In this document: in pieces, positions 35,773 to 46,140 of the stretch
Numbering within the stretch: the first letter of the stretch is position 1
Layout of the letters: every line of letters begins with the position of its first letter
Assembly (NCBI GenBank): GCA_015655415.1
Contig: JAATFB010000020.1
Location: 36,065 to 100,064 of the forward strand
Length of the DNA stretch: 64,000 nucleotides
Direction of reading: 5' to 3'
From: Actinomycetales bacterium
GTDB taxonomy: Bacteria > Actinomycetota > Actinomycetes > Actinomycetales > Microbacteriaceae
The notes under the pieces: generated by a model
Databases searched by the model: none
What the model was told of the DNA's origin: nothing
Seen by the model: only the letters and a program-made list of their open reading frames with translations
Program-made: the position numbers and the translations under genes

Positions 35773-37365
35773 ATGTCCGACGGCTCGTCCTTCTACATCA
35801 CCACGCCCATTTTCTACGTGAATGATGTTCCCCACATCGGGCATGCCTACACGGAGGTGGCCGCCGACGTGCTCGCGCGCTGGCACCGCCAGTCCGGCGA
35901 CGACACCTGGCTGCTGACGGGCACGGACGAGCACGGGCAGAAGATCCTGCGAACGGCGACCGCGAACGGGCTGGAACCGCGCGAATGGGCCGACCGGCTG
36001 GTGGCGTCCGCCTGGAAGCCGCTCCTGGAGACCGTCGACATCTCCAACGACGACTTCATCCGCACCACCGACGAGCGCCACGAGGTGGCCGTCACGCTCT
36101 TCCTGCAGAAGCTCTACGACGAGGGCCACATCTACGCGGGTGAGTACGAGGGCTACTACTGCGTCGGATGCGAGGAATACAAGCAGCGCGACGAGCTCGA
36201 CGAACCGCTCAGCGGGGAGTACCAGGGTCAGCTGGTGTGCAGCATCCATTCCCGGCCGGTGGAGATCCTGAAAGAGAAGAACTACTTCTTCCGCATGAGC
36301 GCGTTCCAGCAGCGGCTGCTCGACCTCTACGAGTCGCGCCCCGAGTTCGTGCAGCCGGAGAGCGTGCGCAACGAGATCGTGCAGTTCGTGCGCCAGGGCC
36401 TCTCAGACCTCTCGATCTCGCGCTCGAGCTTCGACTGGGGCATCAAGGTGCCCTGGGATCCGTCCCACGTCGTCTACGTCTGGTTCGACGCGCTGCTGAA
36501 CTACACCACCGCCGTCGGCTACGGCACCGACCGCGAGCTGTTCGAGCGGCGTTGGCCCGCCTACCACCTGGTCGGCAAGGACATCGCCCGCTTCCACGCC
36601 GTGATCTGGCCGGCGATGCTGATGGCCGCCGGACTCGAGGTGCCGCACAAGGTCTTCGGGCACGGCTGGCTGCTCGTCGGCGGTGAGAAGATGAGCAAGT
36701 CCAAGCTCACCGGCATCGCCCCGTCGCAGATCACCGACACGTTCGGGTCGGACGCGTTCCGCTACTACTTCATGCGCGCGATCAGCTTCGGCCAGGACGG
36801 CTCGTTCAGCTGGGAGGACCTTTCGGCCCGCTACCAGGCCGAGCTGGCGAACGGGTTCGGCAACCTCGCATCGCGCGTGATCGCGATGCTGCAGCGCTAC
36901 TTCGATGGGGTGGTCCCCTCGCCGACGACGGCCGCGTCGACGGAGGCCGAGATCGCCGTCCAGCGCAGCGTCGCCGACGCCGCGAGCGCGGCACACGCCG
37001 CGATCGACAGGTTCGCCATCCACGACGCGCTCGCCGCGGTGTGGTCCGTCGTGGACGAGCTCAACGGGTACATCACCGAACAGGAGCCGTGGGCGCTCGC
37101 CAAGGACGAGGCGGACCGCGAGCGGCTGCAGACCGTGCTCTACACCGCCGCGGAGGGGCTTCGCGCGCTCGCCGTGCTGTTGTCGCCCGTGATCCCGAAG
37201 GCCACGAGCAGGCTGTGGGCCGCGCTCGGGGTCGAGGCGGCGCTCGGCGGCGTCACGGCGCAGTCCCTGCGCGACGTGGCCCGCTGGGGGCAGCTTCCGG
37301 CGGGCGTCCGGGTGTCGCAGCTGGAGGCGCTGTTCCCCCGCATCGACGCCGCGGTCGCGAGCTGA
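35773..37365 (+). CDS. metG: Methionyl-tRNA synthetase
   Basis: This ~530-residue class I synthetase has the HIGH motif within PHIGHAYTEV, GTDEHGQKI, a zinc-knuckle region with CVGCEEY and a reduced second half, and KMSKSKLTG for ATP. The anticodon-binding helical domain follows. ATG 35773 is preferred because AGGA lies 8 nt upstream; ATG 35764 is possible. It charges tRNA-Met in the cytoplasm. It begins the metG-tatD-rsmA-ispE run shared with mycobacteria. Confidence 0.95.
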   Translation: MSDGSSFYITTPIFYVNDVPHIGHAYTEVAADVLARWHRQSGDDTWLLTGTDEHGQKILRTATANGLEPREWADRLVASAWKPLLETVDISNDDFIRTTDERHEVAVTLFLQKLYDEGHIYAGEYEGYYCVGCEEYKQRDELDEPLSGEYQGQLVCSIHSRPVEILKEKNYFFRMSAFQQRLLDLYESRPEFVQPESVRNEIVQFVRQGLSDLSISRSSFDWGIKVPWDPSHVVYVWFDALLNYTTAVGYGTDRELFERRWPAYHLVGKDIARFHAVIWPAMLMAAGLEVPHKVFGHGWLLVGGEKMSKSKLTGIAPSQITDTFGSDAFRYYFMRAISFGQDGSFSWEDLSARYQAELANGFGNLASRVIAMLQRYFDGVVPSPTTAASTEAEIAVQRSVADAASAAHAAIDRFAIHDALAAVWSVVDELNGYITEQEPWALAKDEADRERLQTVLYTAAEGLRALAVLLSPVIPKATSRLWAALGVEAALGGVTAQSLRDVARWGQLPAGVRVSQLEALFPRIDAAVAS

Positions 37366-37374
37366 CTCCGAACG

Positions 37375-38280
37375 ATGCCGAGCGACCCGACGTACCCGCC
37401 GCTTCCGACACCACTGGTGGTGCCGGTGTACGACAACCACACGCACGTCGATCCGTCGTCGCGTCCCGGCCGCATCGAGGACGGCCCCGCGCTCGACTAC
37501 CGCGAGCACCTGGACCGGGCTTCCTCCGTGGGCGTGCGCGGCATCGTGCAGGTGGGCACCGACGTGGCGTCCTCGATCTGGGCCGCGGAGACGGCGGCCG
37601 TCGAGCCGCGCATGCTGGCGGCCGTCGCGATCCACCCGAACGACGCGCCGCACCTGGAGGCCGCGGGCGGCCTCGACGACGCCCTCGCCGTGATCGACGC
37701 CCTCGCGAGACGTCCCCGCGTGCGCGCCATCGGCGAGACGGGGCTCGACTTCTTCCGCACCGACGAGGGCGGACGGGCGGCGCAGTTCCGGTCGTTCGAG
37801 GCGCACATCGAGATGGCCAAGCGACACGGGCTCGCCCTTCAGATCCATGACCGCGATGCGCACGCCGAGGTGATAGCCACGCTGAAGCGCGTGGGCGCGC
37901 CGGAGCGGGTCGTCTTCCACTGCTTCTCCGGTGGCCGCGACCTCGCCGAGGTCTGCGCCGACAACGGCTGGTACATGTCGTTCGCCGGGACGGTCACGTT
38001 CAGGAACGCGCAGAACCTGCGCGACGCGCTCGAGGTGGTGCCGCGCGCGCTGCTGCTGGTGGAGACCGACGCCCCTTACCTGACGCCCACACCGTTCCGC
38101 GGCCGGCCGAACGCGCCCTATCTCATCCCGTACACGGTGCGGACGATGGCGGAGACGATCGGCACCGACGTCTCGGTGCTGGCGGCTCAGCTGGTCTCCA
38201 ACACGGAGCTCGTGTACGGCAGGTGGGACTCGGAGCCCGTGCAGGCCCCGCCCACGGAACCGATCGGGATCATCGCCTGA
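37375..38280 (+). CDS. tatD: TatD-family metal-dependent DNase/hydrolase
   Basis: This 301-residue protein has the TatD motifs [62 protein letters not shown] and [13 protein letters not shown]. Metal ligands are present throughout, so it should be active as a 3'-5' nuclease or hydrolase. It follows metG by 9 bp, as part of a conserved block. Confidence 0.92.
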   Translation: MPSDPTYPPLPTPLVVPVYDNHTHVDPSSRPGRIEDGPALDYREHLDRASSVGVRGIVQVGTDVASSIWAAETAAVEPRMLAAVAIHPNDAPHLEAAGGLDDALAVIDALARRPRVRAIGETGLDFFRTDEGGRAAQFRSFEAHIEMAKRHGLALQIHDRDAHAEVIATLKRVGAPERVVFHCFSGGRDLAEVCADNGWYMSFAGTVTFRNAQNLRDALEVVPRALLLVETDAPYLTPTPFRGRPNAPYLIPYTVRTMAETIGTDVSVLAAQLVSNTELVYGRWDSEPVQAPPTEPIGIIA

Positions 38281-38300
38281 CTCGAAGGCAGGAGGCCGGC

Positions 38301-39149
38301 GTGCAGCTGCTGGGACCCGGGCACATCCGCGACCTCGCGGAGCTGCTCGACGTGACGCCGACGAAGCGACTCGGACAGAACTTCGTCATCGATCCCAACA
38401 CGGTGCGACGCATCGTGCGCGTCGCCGGCGTCGGATCGGATGACGTCGTCCTCGAGGTCGGCCCAGGCCTCGGCTCGCTGACCCTCGGACTGCTGGAGGC
38501 CGGCGCGTGGGTCGTGGCGGTGGAGATCGATGGCCGCCTGGCCTCTCAGCTGCCGGTCACGGTCTCCGAGCTCGCCCCCGAGGCGGCAGGTCGGCTGAGC
38601 GTGGTGCATCAGGATGCCCTGACCCTCGAATCCTCGCCCGTCGCCCCGACCCGACTGGTGGCGAACCTGCCGTACAACGTCTCCGTTCCCGTGCTGCTGC
38701 ACCTGCTCGCGGCGTTGCCGTCCGTGGCCTCCGGCGTGGTCATGGTCCAGGCCGAGGTCGGGCAGCGACTCGCCGCGGGCCCCGGATCGAAGGCGTACGG
38801 AGCCCCCAGCGTCAAGGCGGCGTGGTACGCGACGTGGCGTACCGCCGGTCAGGTGTCGCGCCACGTCTTCTGGCCGGTGCCCAATGTGGACTCGATCCTC
38901 GTCGGGTTCCAGCGGCACGGGCATCCGGGCGACGAGGCGTTGCGGCGTCGCGTGTTCGGGATCGTGGACGCCGCGTTCGGGCAACGGCGCAAGATGCTGC
39001 GGCAGTCGCTGGCCGGCGTGTTCGGCGACTCCGCATCCGCGTCCGCGGCGATCGAGGCCGCCGGTCTCTCCCCGACCGCCCGCGGGGAGGAGCTCACGCC
39101 GGACCAGTTCGTCGAGCTCGCGCGCCGCTGCCCGCACCCGACCCCGTAG
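38301..39149 (+). CDS. rsmA: 16S rRNA (adenine1518/1519-N6) dimethyltransferase
   Basis: The product is 282 residues from GTG 38301 behind GGAGG. Motifs are [30 protein letters not shown] (SAM motif I), [19 protein letters not shown] and the catalytic [11 protein letters not shown]. The C-terminal helical domain with [12 protein letters not shown] is complete. It dimethylates two adenines near the 16S rRNA 3' end. In mycobacteria rpfB lies between tatD and this gene; here only 20 bp separate them. Confidence 0.95.
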   Translation: MQLLGPGHIRDLAELLDVTPTKRLGQNFVIDPNTVRRIVRVAGVGSDDVVLEVGPGLGSLTLGLLEAGAWVVAVEIDGRLASQLPVTVSELAPEAAGRLSVVHQDALTLESSPVAPTRLVANLPYNVSVPVLLHLLAALPSVASGVVMVQAEVGQRLAAGPGSKAYGAPSVKAAWYATWRTAGQVSRHVFWPVPNVDSILVGFQRHGHPGDEALRRRVFGIVDAAFGQRRKMLRQSLAGVFGDSASASAAIEAAGLSPTARGEELTPDQFVELARRCPHPTP

Positions 39150-39159
39150 GTTGGTAGAC

Positions 39160-40098
39160 ATGACCGTCGCAAGCCTCGGCCCGCCCGTGCACGCCCGTGC
39201 CCCGGGAAAGGTGAACCTCTATCTCGGGGTCGGTGCGGTCGGCGACGACGGATACCACCAGGTCGCGACGGTGTATCAGGCGGTCTCGCTCTACGAGGAC
39301 GTGCGGGTGTGGCGCGCAGACGACTTCTCGGTGAGCTTCAGCGGCCCGATCGACTGTTCGGGCCTGCCGACCGACGAGCGGAACATCGCGATCCGGGCGG
39401 CCCGACTGATCGCCGAAGCCGCGGGGGTCGACGGCGGCGCGCGCATCGAGATCGAGAAGAACGTGCCGATCGCGGGAGGAATGGGCGGCGGGTCGGCGGA
39501 CGCCGCGGCCACCCTCGTCGCCTGCGACGCGCTGTGGGAGTGCCGGCTGTCACGCGAGCGCATGCACGAGCTCGCGGCGCGACTGGGAGCGGATGTTCCG
39601 TTCGCGCTCGCCGGCGGCACTGCGATCGGCCTGGGACGTGGCGACGAGCTCAGCCCGGTGCTCACTCGGGGGCGCTTCGACTGGGTGCTGGTCCTGCCTC
39701 GTGGGGAGCTCTCCACACCGGCCGTGTACCGCGAGCTCGACGCGCACCGTGAGCGGCATGCCGGGGAGCTCGGGCCCCTGCAGGAGCGTCCCACGGTGAG
39801 CACCGAGTTGCTGCAGGCACTACGCGCGGGCGACCCCGCGCTGCTTTCCGAGCACCTGGCGAACGACCTGCAGGCGCCGGCGATCCACCTCTCAGACGAG
39901 CTCGCCGAGGTGCTCGAGCTGGGCGAGCGCAGCGGTGCGCTCGCCGGTCTGGTCTCCGGCTCCGGGCCCACCGTGGCGTTCCTCGCGGAGGACCGTGAGT
40001 CGGCGATCGATCTGCAGATCGCGCTCAGTGCGGCGCAGCTGCGTGCCGTGCGGGTCTCCGCGCCCGTGCACGGCGCGCGCGTGGTCCCTGCCGCCTGA
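39160..40098 (+). CDS. ispE: 4-diphosphocytidyl-2-C-methyl-D-erythritol kinase
   Basis: This 312-residue GHMP kinase has [14 protein letters not shown], the ATP loop [30 protein letters not shown] and the third motif [12 protein letters not shown]. It phosphorylates CDP-methylerythritol in the MEP isoprenoid pathway. TAGGTT (39147-39152) lies 7 nt before ATG 39160, consistent with a leaderless transcript. Confidence 0.95.
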   Translation: MTVASLGPPVHARAPGKVNLYLGVGAVGDDGYHQVATVYQAVSLYEDVRVWRADDFSVSFSGPIDCSGLPTDERNIAIRAARLIAEAAGVDGGARIEIEKNVPIAGGMGGGSADAAATLVACDALWECRLSRERMHELAARLGADVPFALAGGTAIGLGRGDELSPVLTRGRFDWVLVLPRGELSTPAVYRELDAHRERHAGELGPLQERPTVSTELLQALRAGDPALLSEHLANDLQAPAIHLSDELAEVLELGERSGALAGLVSGSGPTVAFLAEDRESAIDLQIALSAAQLRAVRVSAPVHGARVVPAA

Positions 40099-40102
40099 GA
40101 CC

Positions 40103-41326
40103 GTGAGCGGCACCGCGACGGGACCTGCCTGGCAGGGACACGAACGCGGCACGGCGGAATACAGGCGCATCCTCGTCGCACTCGGCTTCGCGGGGGTGGC
40201 CACGTTCGCGCAGCTGTATTCCCCGCAGGGAATACTTCCGATCGTCGCACGCGACCTGCACGTCACCGCAGCCCAGTCGGCACTGCTCATCTCGGCGACG
40301 ACGGTCGGGCTCGCGGTCGGCGTGCTGCCGTGGTCGTGGCTGGCCGGTCGGATCGGATGCCTGCCCGCCATGCGCGTGGCACTGGCCGCCGCCGTGCTCC
40401 TCGGTGCGGTCGGCGCGGTGTGGCCGACGTTCGAGGGCATCCTGGTGCTGCGCGTGTTGCAGGGCCTGTCCCTCGGCGGCGTGCCGGCCCTGGCTATCAC
40501 CTACCTGCACGAGGAGATCCGACCCGCGCACACCGCGGTCGCCGCGGCCACCTACGTGTCGGGCACCACGGTCGGCGGGCTCGCCGGGCGCATCCTCGCC
40601 GCGCCCTTCGCCGAGCTCCTCGGCTGGCGGGCGGGCGTCGGCGCCGTGATCGTGATGTGTGCGGCCGCCACGGTCGGCTTCGTGCTCATCACGCCGGCGC
40701 CACGCGGAAGCAGGCGGTCGCGGGCCACGCCGGCGTGGGTGGCGAGAGCCGCGTTGGCCAACCTGCGCTCGGCCGGGATGCTCGTGCTGTTCGCGCAGGC
40801 CTTCCTGCTCATGGGCGGCTTCGTCACGGTCTACAACTACCTGGCGTTCCGGCTGGAGCGAGCGCCCTTCGGTCTCGACCCGTTCGCGGTCTCGCTGCTG
40901 TTCCTCGCCTACCTGGCGGGCACGTACTCGTCCCGGCAGGCGGGCGGGGCGGCACGCCGGCTCGGCCGCACCCGGGTGCTGGTCGTCTCCATCGCGATCA
41001 TGGTGGTAGGCGTTCTCCTCACCCTGGCCGACTCGATCCTCTGGGTTATCGTGGGCCTCGTTGTCTTCACCGCGGGGTTCTTCGGCGCGCACGCCATCGC
41101 ATCCGGATGGGTGGGCACCCGGGCGAGTGTGGGACGGGCCCAGGCGGCGTCGCTGTACAATCTCTTCTACTACCTCGGGTCGAGCGTGGTCGGCTGGTGC
41201 GGCGGGCTCCTCTACGCCGCGTCGGGGTGGGATGCGACGGTGGCGCTGGTCGCCGGCCTCGCGGTGCTCGCCGCCGTGCTCGCGTGCGGCTATGCCCTGC
41301 GGGAGCGGTCGGCGGCGAACCGCTGA
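40103..41326 (+). CDS. MFS transporter (YnfM-like)
   Basis: This 407-residue protein has 12 membrane segments, starting at GTG 40103, 4 bp after ispE. Features are QLYSPQGILPIVARDLHVTAAQSALLIS, LAGRIG in loop 2-3, and AITYLHEEI in the middle, as in the YnfM/CynX-like branch. The substrate is unknown; possibly an amino acid or drug efflux function. The position after ispE looks like simple read-through. Confidence 0.86.
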   Translation: MSGTATGPAWQGHERGTAEYRRILVALGFAGVATFAQLYSPQGILPIVARDLHVTAAQSALLISATTVGLAVGVLPWSWLAGRIGCLPAMRVALAAAVLLGAVGAVWPTFEGILVLRVLQGLSLGGVPALAITYLHEEIRPAHTAVAAATYVSGTTVGGLAGRILAAPFAELLGWRAGVGAVIVMCAAATVGFVLITPAPRGSRRSRATPAWVARAALANLRSAGMLVLFAQAFLLMGGFVTVYNYLAFRLERAPFGLDPFAVSLLFLAYLAGTYSSRQAGGAARRLGRTRVLVVSIAIMVVGVLLTLADSILWVIVGLVVFTAGFFGAHAIASGWVGTRASVGRAQAASLYNLFYYLGSSVVGWCGGLLYAASGWDATVALVAGLAVLAAVLACGYALRERSAANR

Positions 41327-41483
41327 GCGATCCGCAGGCGCCGTTACGCGCCGTGAAGTCACACTTCGCAAAGCGGCGACGCGGATGCCGTGTGCTTTGA
41401 CAATGTGGGTGTCGAGCTCGAGCCGCTTCCGCACACGACGCGGGCGGCGCAACCGACGATCCCTACCACGACAGAGGCACAGC

Positions 41484-42476
41484 ATGTCCACGAACGATCC
41501 GCAGCCGCCCGGCACGAACCCGTCCGAGCCCCAGCTGCCGACGAAGAAGAAGTCCCGAACCGGCCTGATCACCGGCATCGCCATCGCCGCGGTGGTGGTG
41601 ATCGTGGCCGCGGTGATCGTCATCGTCAACATCGCGGCGCCCAAGGCGTCCTCCAGCGCGGGTGCCGCCACCGCCAAGCCGGTGACGGTGTCGATCGGCG
41701 TGACGGATGCCGCCCAGCCGTACTGGCGCACGTTCTCCGCGTTGGCGAAGAAGAAGCTGAACGTCACGGTGAAGCTGGTGAACTTCAGCGACTACAGCAA
41801 GCCGAATCCGGCCCTCAGCCAGGGGCAGACCGATCTCAACGAGTTCCAGCACATCCAGTTCCTGGCCAACTACAACGTTACGAACCACGACGACCTCCAG
41901 CCGATCGGGTCGACCGCGGTGTATCCGCTGCCGTTGTACTCGTTGAAGTACAAGAAGGTCTCCGAGCTCCCGGCGAACGCGAAGGTGGCGATCCCGAACG
42001 ACGCCATCAACGAGGCCCGCGGCCTGCTCGTCTTGAAGTCCGCCGGCCTGGTGGACCTGAAGGACGGGGGGACCGCGTTCTCGACCACCAGCGACGTCAC
42101 ATCGTCCAAGGTCCAGATCACCACCATCGACGCCTCGCAGACCGCTCAGGCGCTGCAGACCGGTTCGGTGGATGCCGCGATCATCAACAACAACTACGCG
42201 ACCGCCGCGAAGATCCCCACCAGCGACGCGATCTACAAGGACGACCCGGCCAGCTCGAGCGCGGCGCCCTACGTGAACGTGTTCGTGGCCCGCAAGGCCG
42301 ACGCCGGCAAGCCGCTCTACCTGAAGCTGGCCGCGCTGTACCACGACCCCACGGTCGAGAAGCAGGTGCAGGAGGCGAACGGCGGCACCGCGGTGTTCCG
42401 CGACGTGAGCGCGAAGGAGCTGCAGTCCAGCCTGAAGAAGGTCGAGGCCGACGCGAAGGCCGCGCAGAACAGGTGA
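41484..42476 (+). CDS. metQ: Methionine ABC transporter, substrate-binding protein (MetQ/NlpA), membrane-anchored
   Basis: This 330-residue NlpA-family protein has SIGVTDAAQPYWRTFSALAKKK, LNEFQHIQFLANYN, STAVYPLPLYS and IPNDAINEARGLLVLKSAGL. Instead of a lipobox it has a polar N-terminus (about 27 residues) and one hydrophobic segment (about 28-50) without any Cys, so it is probably held by a transmembrane anchor. It binds methionine outside the membrane for MetNI. The stop overlaps the metN start. Confidence 0.88.
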   Translation: MSTNDPQPPGTNPSEPQLPTKKKSRTGLITGIAIAAVVVIVAAVIVIVNIAAPKASSSAGAATAKPVTVSIGVTDAAQPYWRTFSALAKKKLNVTVKLVNFSDYSKPNPALSQGQTDLNEFQHIQFLANYNVTNHDDLQPIGSTAVYPLPLYSLKYKKVSELPANAKVAIPNDAINEARGLLVLKSAGLVDLKDGGTAFSTTSDVTSSKVQITTIDASQTAQALQTGSVDAAIINNNYATAAKIPTSDAIYKDDPASSSAAPYVNVFVARKADAGKPLYLKLAALYHDPTVEKQVQEANGGTAVFRDVSAKELQSSLKKVEADAKAAQNR

Positions 42477-43606
42477 GCGCGGCGACTGCGCCGCGTGAGG
42501 CATCCGCCGGCTCGACCGCGCCGCTCGTGCGCCTGCTGAACGTCTCCAAGACGTTCCCGGCGCCGAGCGGCGCCGTCACGGCCGTGGATGACGTGTCCCT
42601 CGAGGTGAGGCGCGGGGAGATCCTCGGCGTGATCGGATACTCCGGAGCGGGCAAGTCGACGCTCGTGCGGCTGATCAATGCGCTGGAGCGTCCGACCTCC
42701 GGCAGGGTCTTCGTGGGCGACGACGAGCTGACGGCGTTGTCCGAGAAGGAGCTGCGCCGGGTTCGCCGGGAGATCGGCATGATCTTCCAGCAGTTCAACC
42801 TGCTCCGCTCCCGCACCGTGGCGGGCAACGTCGCCTACCCGCTCGCCCTGGCCGGCGTCCGCCAGCCCGAGCGCGACCGCAGGGTCGCCCGGCTGCTGGA
42901 CTTCGTGGGACTGCTGGAGAGGGCGCACAGCTATCCGGAACAGCTCTCGGGCGGGCAGAAGCAAAGGGTCGGCATCGCGCGGGCGCTCGCGGTCGACCCG
43001 CCGCTGCTGCTCGCCGACGAGGCGACCAGCGCCCTCGACCCGGAGACCACCGCCGACGTGCTGGCCCTGCTGAAGCGCGTGAACCGGGAGCTCGGAGTGA
43101 CGATCGTCGTGATCACGCACGAGATGGAGGCGATCCGCTCGATCGCCGACCGGGTCGCGGTGATGGACGCGGGACGCATCGTGGAGCACGGCGAGCTCTA
43201 CGACGTGTTCTCCCGCCCCCGCACACCGGCCGCTGCGCGCTTCGTGCGGACCGTGCTCAGGGATCGTCCCTCGCCGCAGACGATCGCGCGGCTGCGGGAG
43301 TCGCACGCCGGCCGTCTGGTGACCGTCCGGGTACAGGACGGCCGCGGCTTCACGGCGGCCGTGACCCGTGCGTTCGCCTCCCGCGGGGTCGAGAACGAAG
43401 TGGTGTTCGGCGGCATCAGCGAGCTGCAGAACCGTTCGGTCGGTGCGCTCACCTACGAGCTGCGCGGAGCGGACGCCGCCGTCGACGCCGCGCTGGCCGA
43501 CCTGGCGGCGCAGGGCATCGAGGCGTTCGAGGAGACCGGGGAGCCCGGTGCCGGGGTCGTGGCATCGCCGGGGCATGGCTCGACCCGGGCGGGGGGAGAG
43601 GGCTGA
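42473..43606 (+). CDS. metN: Methionine ABC transporter, ATP-binding protein with NIL domain
   Basis: The product is 377 residues from GTG 42473 (GTGA overlap). The ATPase domain has Walker A GYSGAGKST, Q-loop IFQQFNLL, signature LSGGQKQRVGIARAL, Walker B LLLADEATSALDPETT and ITHEM. The C-terminal ~90 residues form a NIL/ACT-like domain that, in known MetN proteins, binds methionine and inhibits transport. It works with MetQ and MetI. Confidence 0.93.
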   Translation: MSAATAPREASAGSTAPLVRLLNVSKTFPAPSGAVTAVDDVSLEVRRGEILGVIGYSGAGKSTLVRLINALERPTSGRVFVGDDELTALSEKELRRVRREIGMIFQQFNLLRSRTVAGNVAYPLALAGVRQPERDRRVARLLDFVGLLERAHSYPEQLSGGQKQRVGIARALAVDPPLLLADEATSALDPETTADVLALLKRVNRELGVTIVVITHEMEAIRSIADRVAVMDAGRIVEHGELYDVFSRPRTPAAARFVRTVLRDRPSPQTIARLRESHAGRLVTVRVQDGRGFTAAVTRAFASRGVENEVVFGGISELQNRSVGALTYELRGADAAVDAALADLAAQGIEAFEETGEPGAGVVASPGHGSTRAGGEG

Positions 43607-44265
43607 TGGACGAGTTCATCGCCAATCTGCCCACCTTCTGGGCCGCGATCGGGCAGACGCTCATCATGGTGTTCGTCTCGCTCGTCGTCGCCGGGGTCCT
43701 GGGCCTGGTGATCGGCGTCGGGCTGTGCGTGACCAGAGAGGGTGCGCTGCTGCCGAACCGGCCGGTGCACCTGGTGCTGAACGTCATCGTCAACATCGTG
43801 CGCCCCATCCCGTTCGTCATCTTCCTCGCCGCCATCACGCCGCTGACGCTCGCCGTCGTGCACACCACGATCGGCGTCGGCGCGGCGTCGTTCGGCATCT
43901 CGCTGGCCGCGGCGTTCGCCGTGGCGCGCATCGTGGAGCAGAACCTGGTGGCGGTCGATCCCGGCGTGATCGAGGCGGCCAGGGCGATGGGCGCGCCCCC
44001 GGTGCGCATCATCCTCACCGTCCTCATCCCGGAGGGCATCGGGCCGCTGATCCTGGGCTATTCGTTCGTCTTCGTGGGGCTCGTCGACATGTCGGCGCAG
44101 GCCGGCCTGATCGGTGGCGGAGGCCTGGGGGACTTCGCCATCACGTACGGCGTGCAGCGCTACAACTGGCCGATCGTCTACATCACCGTGGCGGTGATCA
44201 TCGTGCTGGTGCAGCTCGGCCAGTTCGCCGGCAACGCGCTGGCACGCCGGGCGTTGCGTCGCTGA
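43606..44265 (+). CDS. metI: Methionine ABC transporter permease
   Basis: This 219-residue permease has five membrane segments typical of MetI and the EAA-like loop EAARAMGAPPVRIILTVLIPE. The start overlaps the metN stop by one base (TGATG). It completes the metQNI importer. Confidence 0.93.
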   Translation: MDEFIANLPTFWAAIGQTLIMVFVSLVVAGVLGLVIGVGLCVTREGALLPNRPVHLVLNVIVNIVRPIPFVIFLAAITPLTLAVVHTTIGVGAASFGISLAAAFAVARIVEQNLVAVDPGVIEAARAMGAPPVRIILTVLIPEGIGPLILGYSFVFVGLVDMSAQAGLIGGGGLGDFAITYGVQRYNWPIVYITVAVIIVLVQLGQFAGNALARRALRR

Positions 44266-44346
44266 GCGCGCGGCTCGGGCCATGCCCGCACGGGGGGCGT
44301 AGGGTGGCCCCGAGCGGGTGGGACTCTCGCCTAGCCTTGAGACGAC

Positions 44347-46140
44347 ATGGCACATCTTCTCGGGGCCGAGGCCCTGCATCTCGAGTATCCGACCAAGGTG
44401 GTCTTCGGCTCCGTCTCCATGGGCGTGAACGAGGGCGACCGCATCGGCATCGTCGGCCGCAACGGTGACGGCAAGTCGAGCCTGCTCGGCATGCTGTCGG
44501 GTCGGATCGAGCCCGACTCCGGGCGCGTCACCAGACGCGGCGGCGTGCGGGTGGGCGTGCTCGATCAGGCCGACAGGCTCGAGGACGCGCTGACCGTGGA
44601 GCGGACGGTCGTCGGTGACGCCGCCGAGCACGAGTGGGCGGGAGACGCCGGCATCCGTGACGTGATCGCCGGGCTGCTCTCCGATCTGGACTGGCATGCG
44701 CCGGTCGGCATGCTCTCCGGCGGCCAGCGCCGGCGGGTCGCGCTCGCGCGTCTGCTGGTCGGCGACTGGGACGTGGTCATGCTGGACGAGCCGACCAACC
44801 ATCTCGACGTGGAGGCGATCAGCTGGCTTGCCGGTCACCTCAAGCGTCGCTGGGCGACGAACGCCGGTGGTCTGCTGATGGTCACCCACGATCGATGGAT
44901 CCTCGACGAGGTGTGTACGGCCACGTGGGAGGTGCACGACGGCACCGTCGAGTCCTTCGAGGGCGGATACGCGGCGTACATCCTTCAGCGCGCGGAGCGC
45001 GACCGGCAGGCGGTCGCCACCGAGGCACGTCGCCGGAATCTGGTCAGAAAGGAGCTCGCGTGGCTGCGCCGCGGCGCGCCGGCCCGCACCAGCAAGCCCA
45101 AGTTCCGCATCGATGCGGCCAATCAGCTCATCGAGGATGTGCCCGAGATCCGCGACAGAGCGCGGCTCCAGTCTCTCGCCGTCTCCCGGCTCGGCAAGGA
45201 CGTGGTGGACCTGCTCGACGTCTCGGTCGGATACGAGGGCAGATCCGTGCTGCGCGACGTGGAGTGGCGGATCGCGCCGGGCGAGCGCACCGGCATCCTC
45301 GGCGTCAACGGGGCGGGGAAGTCGACCCTCCTCGGGCTCGTCGCCGGGAGCGTGACCCCTGTCTCGGGGCGCGTGAAGCGCGGCGCGTCAGTGCGCGTCG
45401 CGGTGCTCAGCCAGCGCCTCGACGAGCTCGCCGAACACCTCGACGAGCCGGTGCGAGCAGTGCTGGCACGGCTGCGCACGAATTACACGGTCGGCGTGGG
45501 TTCGAAGGCGCAGGAACTCACCCCGTCACAGCTGTTGGAGCGTCTCGGATTCTCCTCCGCCCAGTTGTCGACCCCGGTGAAGGACCTCTCCGGCGGTCAG
45601 AAACGTCGGCTGCAGCTGCTGCTCGTGCTGCTCGACCAGCCCAATGTCCTGATCCTGGACGAACCGACCAATGACCTGGACACCGACATGCTGGCGGCGA
45701 TGGAGGACCTGCTGGACTCGTGGCCGGGAACGCTCCTGGTGGTCTCGCACGACCGGTATTTCCTTGAGCGCGTCACGGACCAGCAGTACGCGATCCTCGA
45801 CGGGCGGCTTCGCCACTTGCCCGGCGGAGTGGACGAGTATCTGAAGCTGCGGGCCGCGTCGGATGCCGCGCCCGCATCACCGGCGAAAACTCCAGATCAG
45901 AAGCCATCTTCCGTGCTCTCCGGTGCCGAACTGCGCGCCGCTGAGAAGGAGCTCGCTTCGGTCGAACGCCGCATCGAGAAGCTGCAACAGCAGGCCGCCG
46001 ATGCCCGCGCGAAACTCGCCGACCTCGACCAGGCCGACTACCAACTCCTCGGCACCGAGATGGCGAAGATCACCGCTCTTGACGACGAGGCTTCGGCTCT
46101 CGAAGAGCGGTGGCTGGACCTGTCTGCGCTATGGGAGTGA
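44347..46140 (+). CDS. ABC-F family ATPase (Uup-like)
   Basis: This 597-residue protein has two ABC domains and no membrane segments: Walker A GRNGDGKSS and GVNGAGKST, signatures LSGGQRRRVALARLL and LSGGQKRRLQLLL, and Walker B MLDEPTNHLD and ILDEPTNDLD. The linker carries basic helices (ARRRNLVRKELAWLRRG) and the C-terminus a coiled coil (about 535-590) as in Uup. ABC-F proteins act at the ribosome or in DNA-related roles. It is not close enough to call EttA. Confidence 0.9.
   Translation: MAHLLGAEALHLEYPTKVVFGSVSMGVNEGDRIGIVGRNGDGKSSLLGMLSGRIEPDSGRVTRRGGVRVGVLDQADRLEDALTVERTVVGDAAEHEWAGDAGIRDVIAGLLSDLDWHAPVGMLSGGQRRRVALARLLVGDWDVVMLDEPTNHLDVEAISWLAGHLKRRWATNAGGLLMVTHDRWILDEVCTATWEVHDGTVESFEGGYAAYILQRAERDRQAVATEARRRNLVRKELAWLRRGAPARTSKPKFRIDAANQLIEDVPEIRDRARLQSLAVSRLGKDVVDLLDVSVGYEGRSVLRDVEWRIAPGERTGILGVNGAGKSTLLGLVAGSVTPVSGRVKRGASVRVAVLSQRLDELAEHLDEPVRAVLARLRTNYTVGVGSKAQELTPSQLLERLGFSSAQLSTPVKDLSGGQKRRLQLLLVLLDQPNVLILDEPTNDLDTDMLAAMEDLLDSWPGTLLVVSHDRYFLERVTDQQYAILDGRLRHLPGGVDEYLKLRAASDAAPASPAKTPDQKPSSVLSGAELRAAEKELASVERRIEKLQQQAADARAKLADLDQADYQLLGTEMAKITALDDEASALEERWLDLSALWE

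Noticed and set aside
41327..41483. Possible SAM riboswitch before metQNI
   Set aside because: I could not find a recognisable SAM-I, SAM-II or SAM-IV core; a covariance-model search would be needed.
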